A DNA stretch of 64,000 nucleotides from Alphaproteobacteria bacterium (GTDB taxonomy: Bacteria; Pseudomonadota; Alphaproteobacteria; Micropepsales; Micropepsaceae): assembly GCA_947467345.1 (NCBI GenBank), contig CANIHD010000010.1, positions 42,996 to 106,995 on the forward strand. The letters run 5' to 3'. Made by a program: the position numbers and the translations under genes. Below the pieces are notes generated by a model. It did no database searches. It had not been told where the DNA came from and saw only the letters and a program-made list of their open reading frames with translations. Every line of letters begins with the position of its first letter. Position 1 is the first letter of the stretch. Of the stretch, positions 1 to 7,297 are shown piece by piece.

Positions 1-69
1 CCGGTCGGCGTCGAACAGCTCACCACGTTCAAATATATCGTCCGCGGTACCGGACAGACGCGCCCGTGA
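1..69 (+). CDS. proA: ProA, glutamate-5-semialdehyde dehydrogenase (C-terminal end only)
   Basis: The window opens inside a reading frame that ends with TGA at 67-69. The 22 residues visible include EQLTTFKYIVRG followed by a short tail ending in RP, the characteristic end of gamma-glutamyl phosphate reductase, the second enzyme of proline synthesis from glutamate. The next gene, nadD, follows within a few bases, which matches the proA-nadD-rsfS-rlmH order usual in alphaproteobacteria. Too little is present to say anything about catalytic residues. Confidence 0.85.
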   Translation, partial: PVGVEQLTTFKYIVRGTGQTRP

Positions 70-75
70 ACTGGC

Positions 76-675
76 GTGTGGATTCGCTCTCCCGGACCGA
101 TGGAAGGACGGCGCGTCGGCCTGCTTGGCGGCTCGTTCAACCCCGCGCATGAAGGTCATGTTCACGCCAGCCTGCTGGCGCTGAGGCGCCTTCATCTCGA
201 TTGCGTGTGGTGGCTGGTGAGCCCGCAAAACCCGCTGAAATCGTCGCGCGGCATGGCGCCGTCCGCGTCGCGCCTCGTTCAAGCACGTTCAATCGCGCAT
301 GACCGCCGCATTCTTGTCACCGATATCGAGACGGAACTCGGCACGGTTTACACCGCCGACACGCTGGCTGCGCTGAAGCGAAAATTCCCGCGCACGCATT
401 TCGTATGGCTAATGGGCAGCGACAATCTATTGCAGTTGCCGCGTTGGCGGCGCTGGCAATCCATACTTCGTCTGGTGCCTGTCGCGGTTGTGAACCGGCC
501 AGGTAGTGCTTTGAAGGCCCGCAGCTCGGAAGCCGCGGGCAAATTCGCGCGCTATTTTTGCCCCGCCGATGGGCGTTTTGCCCTTCGCAAACCGCCCGCG
601 CTCACCATATTGGATGCACGTCGCAACGCCCAAAGCGCCACGTCTTTGCGCCGGAAAAGCGGAATATCCCCCTAA
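76..675 (+). CDS. nadD: Nicotinate-nucleotide adenylyltransferase NadD
   Basis: NadD transfers AMP from ATP to nicotinate mononucleotide, giving deamido-NAD in the NAD synthesis pathway. The adenylyltransferase signature GGSFNPAHEGH is seen near residues 18-28, WWLVSPQNPLK follows near 45-55, WLMGSDNLLQLPRW lies in the middle, and SATSLRRK near the end corresponds to the family ISSTxIR motif. The length of 199 residues is normal. The GTG at 76 is used because alphaproteobacterial homologs often carry a short extension before the GGSFNP loop; an ATG at 100 would give 191 residues. Neither start has a clear ribosome binding site. The gene is probably cotranscribed with proA upstream and rsfS downstream. 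Confidence 0.93.
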   Translation: MWIRSPGPMEGRRVGLLGGSFNPAHEGHVHASLLALRRLHLDCVWWLVSPQNPLKSSRGMAPSASRLVQARSIAHDRRILVTDIETELGTVYTADTLAALKRKFPRTHFVWLMGSDNLLQLPRWRRWQSILRLVPVAVVNRPGSALKARSSEAAGKFARYFCPADGRFALRKPPALTILDARRNAQSATSLRRKSGISP

Positions 676-751
676 GGATGGCTCGCGCGGCGCGCCTGTG
701 CTAGCTTCGCTGTAGCCTAGAAATACCGAGAAGGAGTTCGCCCTGAACCGC

Positions 752-1147
752 GTGTCCAGCCTTTCTTCCAATTCTTCAGGAGCGGACAGCCCTGCCGAGC
801 CCAACCTTCTCGAGCGAATCCAAACATCCCTCGACGACGACAAAGCGGAAGACATCGTAACGATCGACCTCAAAGGCCGCTCATCGCTGTGCGATGCGCT
901 GGTCATTGCCACGGGACGTTCGGCGCGCCATGTCGCCGCGACGGCAGAACATCTGGCGCGCAAATTGAAGGAAGCGGGCTTCGGCGCCGCGCGGGTTGAA
1001 GGATTGCCGGCAGGTGACTGGGTGTTGGTCGATGCGGGCGACGTGATCGTCCATCTCTTCCGCCCCGAAGTGCGCGAATATTACGATCTCGAAGGCATGT
1101 GGTCGGTGGGCGAGGGCGGCCGCGTGCACGCCGGCGCGTCGGTTTAA
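752..1147 (+). CDS. rsfS: Ribosomal silencing factor RsfS
   Basis: RsfS binds ribosomal protein uL14 on the large subunit and blocks subunit joining when nutrients are short. Family hallmarks are visible: KAEDIVTIDLKGRSSLCDALVIATGRSARH in segments near residues 30-60, VEGLPAGDWVLVDAGDVIVHLF near 85-110, and REYYDLEGMW near the end. The start is uncertain. A good Shine-Dalgarno sequence AAGGAG at 731-736 lies about 15 bases from the GTG at 752 but only 6 bases from an in-frame CTG at 743, so translation may begin at that rare codon. Placement between nadD and rlmH is the conserved arrangement. Confidence 0.93.
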   Translation: MSSLSSNSSGADSPAEPNLLERIQTSLDDDKAEDIVTIDLKGRSSLCDALVIATGRSARHVAATAEHLARKLKEAGFGAARVEGLPAGDWVLVDAGDVIVHLFRPEVREYYDLEGMWSVGEGGRVHAGASV

Positions 1148-1163
1148 TTCGCAGTCACGCCGC

Positions 1164-1652
1164 ATGCGGCTGACAATTCTTTCGGTCGGACGCCAAACCC
1201 AATCGCCGGAACAGGCGCTGTGTGAATCCTATGTCGCGGAGGCGCAAGGCTTCGCGCGCAAGCTCGGCTTCCAGGCTTTAGAACTCCAAAGCATAGATGC
1301 ATCGCGGGCCGCAACGCCGGCGGCGCGCATGAAGGACGAAGCCGCACGTTTGATCACGCGCATTCCTGCGGGGGCGCATCGCATTGCATTGGATGAGCGC
1401 GGGAAAACCCGCACCAGCGAAGAGTTCGCCGCGCATCTGGGAACGCTGCGCGACCGCGCCTTGCGCGATGCGGTATTCATCGTCGGCGGTGCCGACGGGC
1501 TAGAAGCTGCGTTTCGCGACGCGGCCGAAGAGCGGCTTGCCTTCGGGCCACAAACGTGGCCGCATCAATTGGTGCGCGCAATGCTGGCGGAACAGATCTT
1601 CCGCGCGCTCACCATCCTGGCCGGCCACCCCTATCATCGCGGCCGCGCCTGA
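1164..1652 (+). CDS. rlmH: 23S rRNA pseudouridine-1915 N3-methyltransferase RlmH
   Basis: RlmH methylates pseudouridine 1915 in helix 69 of 23S rRNA on assembled ribosomes, using S-adenosylmethionine. The 162-residue protein has the small SPOUT architecture. It shows IALDERGKTRTSEEFA near residues 74-89, the knot glycine stretch FIVGGADGL near 107-115, and the C-terminal HQLVRAMLAEQIFRA followed by HPYHR, which contributes the active site. It begins 16 bases after rsfS. In many relatives the next gene is gpmI or an envC-like gene. Here the neighbour is fliX, and gpmI-envC lie 8 kb away on the other strand (see findings). Confidence 0.95.
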   Translation: MRLTILSVGRQTQSPEQALCESYVAEAQGFARKLGFQALELQSIDASRAATPAARMKDEAARLITRIPAGAHRIALDERGKTRTSEEFAAHLGTLRDRALRDAVFIVGGADGLEAAFRDAAEERLAFGPQTWPHQLVRAMLAEQIFRALTILAGHPYHRGRA

Positions 1653-1749
1653 GGGGAAACGCGGTTCGAACGCGCGTTATTCGATTATTAATCATACTGC
1701 GCGACGCTGCGGGTGATTTTCCAAGCTGCAGGAAAGCGTAAGGCATCGA

Positions 1750-2190
1750 ATGGAAATCAATGGACCACGCCGAATCGACTCCGCGCGAACCGCGCGCAGC
1801 CGAAGCGTGTCCGGATCGGATGGCAAAAGCTTTCTCAGCGACGAACCTGTCGAGGCCCGCGCGGCGACAGGGCTGACCGGCACGGGCCAAATCGCTGCTG
1901 TCGACACGATCATCGCGCTGCAAGGCATCGGCGATTGGGACGAGCAGAATGCGCGCGGCGCACGCCACGGCGAACAGCTTTTGTTTTTGCTCGACGAAGT
2001 GCGCGATGGTCTTCTCACCGGCGGCATTCCGCGCATGACACTCACCCGTCTGGCAGCCGCAACCGCCAAGCGCCGTGATTCGTTCACCGACACAAAATTG
2101 CAGTCCATCTTGGACGAAATTGACCTGCGCGCCCGGGTGGAATTGGCAAAGCTTGAACAGGCAGAGCGGCAAAGCCCTCAGTCGTTCTAA
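1750..2190 (+). CDS. fliX: Class II flagellar assembly regulator FliX
   Basis: FliX is the alphaproteobacterial regulator that couples completion of the early flagellar basal body to activation of sigma-54 flagellar genes through FlbD, as known from Caulobacter. The 146-residue protein has a disordered N-terminus followed by the conserved region: DTIIALQGIGDWD near residues 51-63, HGEQLLFLLDEVRDGLLTGGIP near 71-93 in parts, and a helical tail DTKLQSILDEIDLRARVELAK. In Caulobacter it lies divergent from flgI. Here no flgI is present upstream; the gene directly follows rlmH. It may be an orphan if the flagellar genes next to it are dead. Confidence 0.85.
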   Translation: MEINGPRRIDSARTARSRSVSGSDGKSFLSDEPVEARAATGLTGTGQIAAVDTIIALQGIGDWDEQNARGARHGEQLLFLLDEVRDGLLTGGIPRMTLTRLAAATAKRRDSFTDTKLQSILDEIDLRARVELAKLEQAERQSPQSF

Positions 2191-2241
2191 TAAGTCTTTG
2201 TTCTGCCTTCAAAATTTTATACGCAACTTTCTCTTTTCCGA

Positions 2242-2270
2242 TTGCTCGTTCGGGCTGGCGCCGCTATAAC
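2242..2270 (+). promoter_or_regulatory. Predicted sigma-70 type promoter for dksA
   Basis: A TTGCTC box at 2242-2247 and a TATAAC box at 2265-2270 are separated by exactly 17 bases and lie 40 bases before the dksA start. The fit to the housekeeping consensus is good for an alphaproteobacterium. The position suggests that dksA has its own promoter rather than depending on fliX transcription. Confidence 0.55.
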
Positions 2271-2309
2271 CCCGCGCGCCAGGGTAGCCCAGAACTTGAG
2301 GCATTGCGT

Positions 2310-2726
2310 ATGGCGACAGAATTGCCGCCCGCTTATCGACCGACCGAAAAAGAGCCGTTCATGAATGAACGGCAGCGCAAATATTTTCGTCGGAAGCTTA
2401 TCGCGTGGAAGGAAGAGATCCTTCGCGAGAGCCGCGAAACGATTCAGAATTTGCAGAGCGAGCCGACGCCCAACGCCGATCTCGCGGACCGTGCCACCAC
2501 CGAAGCCGAGCGTCAGCTTGAGCTCCGTACGCGCGACCGTCAGCGCAAGCTGATCTCCAAGATCGATTCGGCGTTGCGCCGTCTCGAAGATGGGTCTTAC
2601 GGATTTTGCGAAGAGACCGGCGAGCCGATTTCGCTGAAGCGTCTCGACGCGCGCCCCATCGCCACGCTTTCCATTGAAGCCCAAGAGCGCCACGAGCGCC
2701 GTGAACGCGTCTATCGCGACGATTAA
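2310..2726 (+). CDS. dksA: RNA polymerase-binding transcription factor DksA
   Basis: DksA inserts a coiled coil into the secondary channel of RNA polymerase and, with ppGpp, retunes rRNA and biosynthetic promoters. The 138-residue protein contains the coiled-coil segment around LADRATTEAERQLELRTRDR (residues 53-72) with the tip acidic pair region, then the region of the zinc finger YGFCEETGEPISLKRL (about 94-109). Only one of the four zinc-ligand cysteines remains, which is the cysteine-poor type seen in several alphaproteobacteria and known from Rhodobacter. The ATG at 2310 is preferred over the TTG at 2304. A terminator follows directly. Confidence 0.95.
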   Translation: MATELPPAYRPTEKEPFMNERQRKYFRRKLIAWKEEILRESRETIQNLQSEPTPNADLADRATTEAERQLELRTRDRQRKLISKIDSALRRLEDGSYGFCEETGEPISLKRLDARPIATLSIEAQERHERRERVYRDD

Positions 2727-2748
2727 TTCTGCCCAGGAACGTGAAATG

Positions 2749-2780
2749 AAAAAGGGCCGGGATTTCCTGGCCTTTTTTTT
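2749..2780 (+). terminator. Rho-independent terminator after dksA
   Basis: A GC stem GGCCGGG/CCTGGCC (one G-T pair) with loop ATTT is flanked by a run of A on the left and eight T on the right, starting 22 bases after the dksA stop. The A and T flanks let it work in both directions, so it may also end the minus-strand flgH transcript. Confidence 0.8.
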
Positions 2781-2811
2781 ATTTCTGGTCTCGTAGTTCG
2801 ACGCGACAACT

Positions 2812-2921
2812 CCCTGTCATGGCCCGGCTTGACCGGGCCATCCAGCGCTCGCGCGTCCGCGTGAGCAATAAAGTCCATGATCAACTGGATGGCCCGCTTT
2901 TGCGGGCCATGACAATGAGGG
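2812..2921. repeat. Intergenic double-palindrome repeat (ATGGCCCG family)
   Basis: Two hairpins lie head to head. GGCCCGGCTTGACCGGGCC at 2821-2839 and GGCCCGCTTTTGCGGGCC at 2891-2908 each fold alone. The outer arms CCCTGTCATGGCCCG and CGGGCCATGACAATGAGGG are inverted copies of one another across the whole element. Such CTGGATGGCCCG...GGGCCATGACA units are a frequent intergenic repeat in alphaproteobacteria. The element separates the convergent ends of dksA and flgH. Confidence 0.8.
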
Positions 2922-2997
2922 AATGGGACGCGCCGGGTGGGTCATGACACTTTAGGAACGCGCGTCATGGAAGGATGACACTTTGTATTCCCGTTGC

Positions 2998-3742
2998 TCA
3001 GAACGGAAAGACGAGGTCGTAAAGCTGCTGGCCGTAGCGCGGCTGCTGCACGTCGGTAATCTGGCCGCGCCCGCCATAGGAAATCCGCGCTTCTACAATT
3101 TGCGTTTGATTGATCGTGTTGGCATTGGAAATGTCTTCCGGGCGCACGATGCCGGAGATGGTGAGTTCGCGCACTTCGAAATTCACCCGCACTTCCTGGC
3201 GGCCTTGGATCACGAGGTTGCCGTTCGGCAAAACATCGACCACCACCGCGGCGACGGTGAGCTTGATGCTTTCCGAGCGATTCACCGTGCCGGTGCCGGT
3301 GGAAGAGCTATCGGAGCCGCCGCCCACGAGATCGGCGGGATCCACCGCATCGGGAAGAATTTTGTTCAGCTTGCTTTCGAGGCCGAGAAAGCTTGTGAGG
3401 TCGGCACTTTCCGCTGCGCTGCGTGTGCGCGTCGTGGTGTTGGCAAGTGACGCTTCGTCGCCGATCTCGATGGCGACGGTCAGAATGTCACCGGCTTTGG
3501 CCGCGCGCGGGTCGCGAAAAAAAACTGCGTGAGCCCGGGCGCCGCAGCGTATTCGCTTGGCGCGGCTGCTGCGGTTCTGCCGCCATTGGTGCCATGGTAG
3601 CGCCATAGGTCACCGGCGTGATGCCTAACGGGCTCAGACGCGGCGCTTGGCCGATATCCGCAAGCCGTTCGGTAGAACAGGCGGTCACACCCATGCCGAT
3701 CGCAAGCAGCGATGACAGTGAAACGAAGGACCTGGATTTCAT
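2998..3742 (-). pseudogene. flgH: flgH, flagellar L-ring protein precursor, frameshifted
   Basis: FlgH is the lipoprotein that forms the outer-membrane L ring of the flagellar basal body. The N-terminal part (3742 down to about 3520) has a lipoprotein signal with lipobox VTAC followed by S (cysteine at residue 22), and reaches LRRPGSRSFF. The rest of the protein lies in another frame, beginning FFRDPRAAKAGDILTVAIEI and running through GNLVIQGRQEVRVNFEVREL to the end at 2998. The break falls exactly in a run of eight T on the coding strand (plus-strand A run, 3517-3524). With seven T the two parts join to give a normal FlgH of about 247 residues. The cause could be a sequencing error, a fixed mutation, or a slippage-dependent switch. 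It follows flgA by 18 bases. Confidence 0.9.
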
Positions 3743-3760
3743 GGCTAATATCCGATTCTG

Positions 3761-4273
3761 CTAGTGGCTTGCGGTGATGGCGACACGAGAAGGCTTCGGC
3801 GCCGCGCCTACGCGCACCCGACCCGGCGCGATCACCATGGCCTGGACCTGACCATACGAAGTCGGGTTGAGCACCGAGATCACGTCGCCTTCGGCGCCGT
3901 CCGCCATGGCACGGCCGGTTGAACTGAGCGTCACACCGCCGGACTCGAAGACCATGGTGACGGTGGCGCCTTTGGCGACCAGCGCATGCGGCTTCACATC
4001 GATGGTGCGAATGAGTTCGCCGGTGCGCAAAGCGCGGCGTGCTTCCAATCCCACCAGATCGGCGATGCTGCGCGCAATCGATTCATTGGCGCGCGTGGAA
4101 GGCACGGCCTTGTAAGTAAGATCGCTCTCGCTCAGCACCGCGCCGCGCGCGATCTCGTGCGCGGGAACGGCGACGTCGACTTCGGGCACAGGCGCCGGCA
4201 CTTGCGCAAACGCGCTGAACGCGAAGAGACAAAACAGGAAAGTAAGAGAATGGCGCATCATCATGGTCGTCAA
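3761..4273 (-). CDS. flgA: FlgA, flagellar P-ring assembly chaperone
   Basis: FlgA is a periplasmic chaperone that helps FlgI polymerise into the P ring around the rod. The 170-residue protein has a signal peptide (LTFLFCLFAFSAFAQ), then a SAF-type domain with VPAHEIARGAVLSESDLTY (near 35-53), LVGLEARRALRTGELIR (near 78-94) and a C-terminal GRAMADGAEGDVISVLN stretch followed by VQAMVIAPGRVRV, all typical of FlgA. Its start overlaps the flgG stop by four bases, supporting this start and translational coupling. The partner gene flgI is not in the window. The gene itself looks intact although its neighbours flgF and flgH are broken. Confidence 0.92.
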   Translation of the reverse strand: MTTMMMRHSLTFLFCLFAFSAFAQVPAPVPEVDVAVPAHEIARGAVLSESDLTYKAVPSTRANESIARSIADLVGLEARRALRTGELIRTIDVKPHALVAKGATVTMVFESGGVTLSSTGRAMADGAEGDVISVLNPTSYGQVQAMVIAPGRVRVGAAPKPSRVAITASH

Positions 4274-5055
4274 CTCATTCTGGAGGTTGTGTCGAGCATC
4301 TGGTCGGCGGCCGAGATGACTTTGGAATTCATCTCGTACGCGCGCTGCGCGGTGATCAGCGTCGTGATTTCCTGCACCGCGTTGACGTTCGATGTTTCCA
4401 AGAAGCCCTGTTGCAGCGAGCCGTAGCCCGGTGAACCGGGAAGTCCTGCGAGCGCAGGGCCGGAGCCGGCGGTTTCGGTGAAGAGATTGTCGCCGTTGGC
4501 TTGCAGGCCGCCATCATTGGCAAAGCGCACAAGTTCAAGCTGGCCAAGCGTTTGCGGTTCGGCTTCGCCGGCCAATACCGCTTGAATCTGGCCTTGCGAA
4601 TTGATCGTCACCGCCAGCGCGCCTTGCGGGACGGCGATACCCGGTGCAACCATGAAGCCTTTGGGCGTTACGATCTGCCCGTCGGGCGAAAGTCCAAAGG
4701 CGCCGTCACGCGTATAGGCGTCGGTCCCGTCCGGCATGGTGACACGAAAATAACCCTGTCCCTGAATGGCGACGTCGTAAGGATTTCCCGTGCTGGCAAG
4801 ATTCCCTTGCCCGGTGATGCGATAGATCGCGGCGGTGCGCACACCGACACCGATCTGAATGCCTGACGGCAGCACGGTGTTGGCATCGGACGATGCGGCG
4901 CCGGGCCGTTCGACGTTCTGATAGAGAAGGTCCTGAAACTCGGCCCTCTGCATCTTGTAGGCGGTCGTATTCATGTTCGCGAGATTGTTCACGATGACTT
5001 CCACGTTTGTCTGCTGGGCCAACATGCCGGTGGCGGCGATACTTAAAGCGCGCAT
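4270..5055 (-). CDS. flgG: FlgG, flagellar distal rod protein
   Basis: FlgG builds the distal rod of the flagellum. The 261 residues equal the usual length. The N-terminal heptad region MRALSIAATGMLAQQTNVEV and the NLANMNTTAYKMQRAEF motif (about 27-43) are the flagellar rod signature; the C-terminal domain shows GYGSLQQGFLETSNVNAVQE and ends with the ITAQRAYEMNSKVISAADQM helix. A Shine-Dalgarno AGGAG lies 8 bases before the ATG. The gene starts 11 bases after the flgF remnant, so it would normally be read from a promoter upstream of flgF. That region is missing here, so expression is doubtful. Confidence 0.95.
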   Translation of the reverse strand: MRALSIAATGMLAQQTNVEVIVNNLANMNTTAYKMQRAEFQDLLYQNVERPGAASSDANTVLPSGIQIGVGVRTAAIYRITGQGNLASTGNPYDVAIQGQGYFRVTMPDGTDAYTRDGAFGLSPDGQIVTPKGFMVAPGIAVPQGALAVTINSQGQIQAVLAGEAEPQTLGQLELVRFANDGGLQANGDNLFTETAGSGPALAGLPGSPGYGSLQQGFLETSNVNAVQEITTLITAQRAYEMNSKVISAADQMLDTTSRMS

Positions 5056-5066
5056 GATATTTGCTC

Positions 5067-5275
5067 CTATCCTTGCGGCACGTTGGCGAGCTTTTCGAGC
5101 GCCCGCTTCAGAAGATCCTGGGTTTTGTCGGTGATGTCGGCGCCGGCCTGATAGGCGCGCATAACCTCGATCATGCGCGAGATTTCGATCACCGGTTCGA
5201 CATTCGATTTCTCAAGCATGCCTTGGCGATCGCTGGCAGGCGGAGGGAGATCTAAGCGCTCCGGAACAGGCACAA
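5067..5275 (-). pseudogene. flgF: flgF remnant, C-terminal piece of the proximal rod protein
   Basis: Only about 60 codons remain. QGMLEKSNVEPVIEISRMIE and VMRAYQAGADITDKTQDLLKRA are the conserved end of FlgF, a rod protein normally of about 240 residues. Upstream of roughly RLDLPPPASDRQG the frame no longer resembles FlgF. At the same point the plus strand becomes recognisable as the end of another gene. No FlgF N-terminal rod motif is found anywhere in the window. The gene is therefore truncated at a junction near 5250-5280, most simply by a deletion that also cut the neighbouring TPR gene. Confidence 0.85.
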
Positions 5276-5524
5276 ATCCTGCGCGCGGCTGTCGCTTATG
5301 CACTTGGCGGCGATCACGATTCGCTTGCGCGCTTGCGCGAACGCTTTGGGGCAAAAATGGCAAAGGGCACTGAAAGCAAAGCCTTCGCCGCGGTCACGGA
5401 ATCATCCGACATCGACGGTCTCGCTTTACGCGACATGGCCAAGCGCGTGGCGTCGATCGACACGCTGCAAGCCTTCATGGACGAATTGAAGTCCCGCGCG
5501 GCCGCCAAGGTCGCGACGAACTAG
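5252..5524 (+). pseudogene. C-terminal remnant of a large TPR-type protein
   Basis: About 90 codons on the plus strand read LSAPEQAQILRAAVAYALGG, then LRERFGAKMAK, SDIDGLALRDMAKRVASIDT and LQAFMDELKSR before the TAG at 5522-5524. This resembles the extreme C-terminus of a large repeat protein that sits next to flagellar genes in Caulobacter-like bacteria; that assignment is from memory of the family. There is no start codon with a ribosome binding site and no upstream part; the frame runs back directly into the flgF remnant on the other strand. Two genes meeting by their 3' portions in this way is the mark of a deletion or a chimeric join. Confidence 0.6.
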
Positions 5525-5535
5525 AACGCTTCGCC

Positions 5536-6027
5536 TCAGCGTGTCGTCAGGTCCGCGAAGGCCGCGATGACGCGGGCATAGATCTCGCGTTTGAACGGAA
5601 CGATGAGCGCGGGAAGTTCGCTCGCATTCACCCATTTCCATTCGTTGAATTCCGGGTGCGCCGTCTTCAGATTGATGTCGCTGTCATTTCCTGCGAAGCG
5701 CAGCGCGAACCATTTCTGCGTCTGCCCGCGATAGCGCCCTTGCAGCGCGCTCCCAATTAAATGGGGCGGCAAATCATAGTTCAGCCATTCAGGATTCTCG
5801 CGCAGGATGACGCCTTTGCGCGTGCCGATTTCCTCGTCCATTTCGCGGATGAGCGCGTCGTTGGGACTTTCGCCGGGATCGATTCCGCCTTGCGGCATTT
5901 GCCAGGCCTCAAGCGTCTGGTCGATGCGCTTGCCCACGAACACGCGCCCCTCAGCGCTGAGCAGCATGATGCCGACACAAGGACGGTACGGCAGCGAGTC
6001 GGCGGGAACGGGTGTTTTGGTGATCAT
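5536..6027 (-). CDS. rppH: RNA pyrophosphohydrolase RppH (Nudix)
   Basis: RppH removes pyrophosphate from the 5' triphosphate end of RNA and so starts 5'-dependent decay; alphaproteobacterial members were also described as IalA and can cleave dinucleoside polyphosphates. The 163-residue protein begins with YRPCVGIMLLSAEGRVFVGK (residues 14-33) and has the Nudix box GGIDPGESPNDALIREMDEE (about 47-66), the RYRGQTQKWFALRFAG segment and FNEWKWVNASELPALIVPFK near the end. All Nudix glutamates are present. In relatives this gene follows a divergent polysaccharide deacetylase gene, as it does here. Confidence 0.94.
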   Translation of the reverse strand: MITKTPVPADSLPYRPCVGIMLLSAEGRVFVGKRIDQTLEAWQMPQGGIDPGESPNDALIREMDEEIGTRKGVILRENPEWLNYDLPPHLIGSALQGRYRGQTQKWFALRFAGNDSDINLKTAHPEFNEWKWVNASELPALIVPFKREIYARVIAAFADLTTR

Positions 6028-6073
6028 GGCCGCAATGAAGCACGGCGCGTGCGCGCCTGAAAGACTCTCGGCG

Positions 6074-7102
6074 TCAAGGTGCTGTTGGCGGCTTCGCGGC
6101 CAATTGCGTCAACGGAACCAAAACATAGCCGCGCGAGTCCAATTGCTCCGCCCAATTAGCGATGCGCTCAATGGTGACCGGCGCAATCGCCGCCGTGCCG
6201 ATAGCGGAACCGCTCTGGATAGCGAGCATTTGCAGTTCGGCCAGCTGGTTGTCGAGGGCATCGGGCGTCTGCACCGAATCAAGGCGGATGCTGCCGAGCG
6301 CAAACGGCGTTGCCGCGTGGCGTGCTGCCGTCAGCGCCACAGAATTAGCAAAAGTGCCGTTGTCGAAAAACATCAGCCCGCGATGTGAAACGGATTCTAG
6401 CACCGGCTGCAACGCCGGCATCTCGCCGAGAAAGCGCCCGCCTAAAAGGCCGGTGATACCGACATAGCCTGTGGCTTTGCGCAAGGTGAGATTCAGCTTC
6501 TTGATGTTGTTCTCTGCGTTGGCGGCAACCATCAGCGCATTGGGACCGGGATCGCTCTCGGGATAATCGAGCGGCTCCATCGGCACTTCCAGCAGCACCT
6601 CGTGACCTCGCCCTCGCGCGCCATCGACCACCGTCTGAACATTCGGCGCGAAGGGAACGATCGATAACGTGATGTCGGGGGGAAGCTTGGCCAGCGCCAA
6701 TGCGGTCAGGCTATCGCTCATGCCGATGCCGCTGATCACCAGGGCAATGCGTGGGCGTTTATCGACCGCCGTGAAACTCGCCGCATAGGCCGCCATCGGT
6801 GTGCGGCCGTCATCCGCAATGCGGGGCAGCGACCCCTCCGCTGTTTCTTCAAGCAGCGCCAGATCGGAGACGAGGTTGTTATTGACGTAGCGCGCGGCGC
6901 GTCCGCTCGGAAGCGCGATGGCCGCCGGTGCAACGTCGTGCTCTGCCGGTCCGAGCGCGAATCGCGCGCGCGGCTCGCCGTCTTCGCCCGAGCCGAAAAA
7001 GGCGATCGCGAGCACGCCCGCAATCAAGAGTCCGCATGTCGTGAAGAGGGCCACGCCGAATGGACGCATGCCCCGTTGGCGATCCGATGGAAGCGCACTC
7101 AT
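6074..7102 (-). CDS. Divergent polysaccharide deacetylase family protein
   Basis: The 342-residue protein has a cytoplasmic start, a single membrane segment near residues 16-35 (LFTTCGLLIAGVLAIAFFG) and an outer domain of the divergent polysaccharide deacetylase family (DUF610). Visible family motifs are RIALVISGIGMSDSLTALAL (about 117-136), LPPDITLSIVPFAPN, GHEVLLEVPMEPLDYP (about 167-182), GYVGITGLLGGRF and GLMFFDNGTFANSVAL. Family members lie beside envC-like and CtpA-type genes in alphaproteobacteria and are thought to act on the cell wall; the substrate is not established. Here it lies between the S41 peptidases and rppH, all on the minus strand. Confidence 0.88.
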   Translation of the reverse strand: MSALPSDRQRGMRPFGVALFTTCGLLIAGVLAIAFFGSGEDGEPRARFALGPAEHDVAPAAIALPSGRAARYVNNNLVSDLALLEETAEGSLPRIADDGRTPMAAYAASFTAVDKRPRIALVISGIGMSDSLTALALAKLPPDITLSIVPFAPNVQTVVDGARGRGHEVLLEVPMEPLDYPESDPGPNALMVAANAENNIKKLNLTLRKATGYVGITGLLGGRFLGEMPALQPVLESVSHRGLMFFDNGTFANSVALTAARHAATPFALGSIRLDSVQTPDALDNQLAELQMLAIQSGSAIGTAAIAPVTIERIANWAEQLDSRGYVLVPLTQLAAKPPTAP

Positions 7103-7297
7103 GTGAGCGCCACGTATATTCCGATCTTCGGCACGAACTCGGCCTCGCTTCTTTCCGGATCACATCCGAATCGAGCCGATTCATGATTACAAGCGCGTAA
7201 ACAACGGCGCAAGGCCAGCACGAATCATCGCATTACGCCCAGAATGGGAAGTTCCGGCCGCAGAAAACGCGACAATCAGAAGGTGTGACGCCCGAAA

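Noticed and set aside
1653..1749. Search for a sigma-54 promoter before fliX
   Set aside because: No convincing GG-N10-GC element with the right spacing was seen in this gap.
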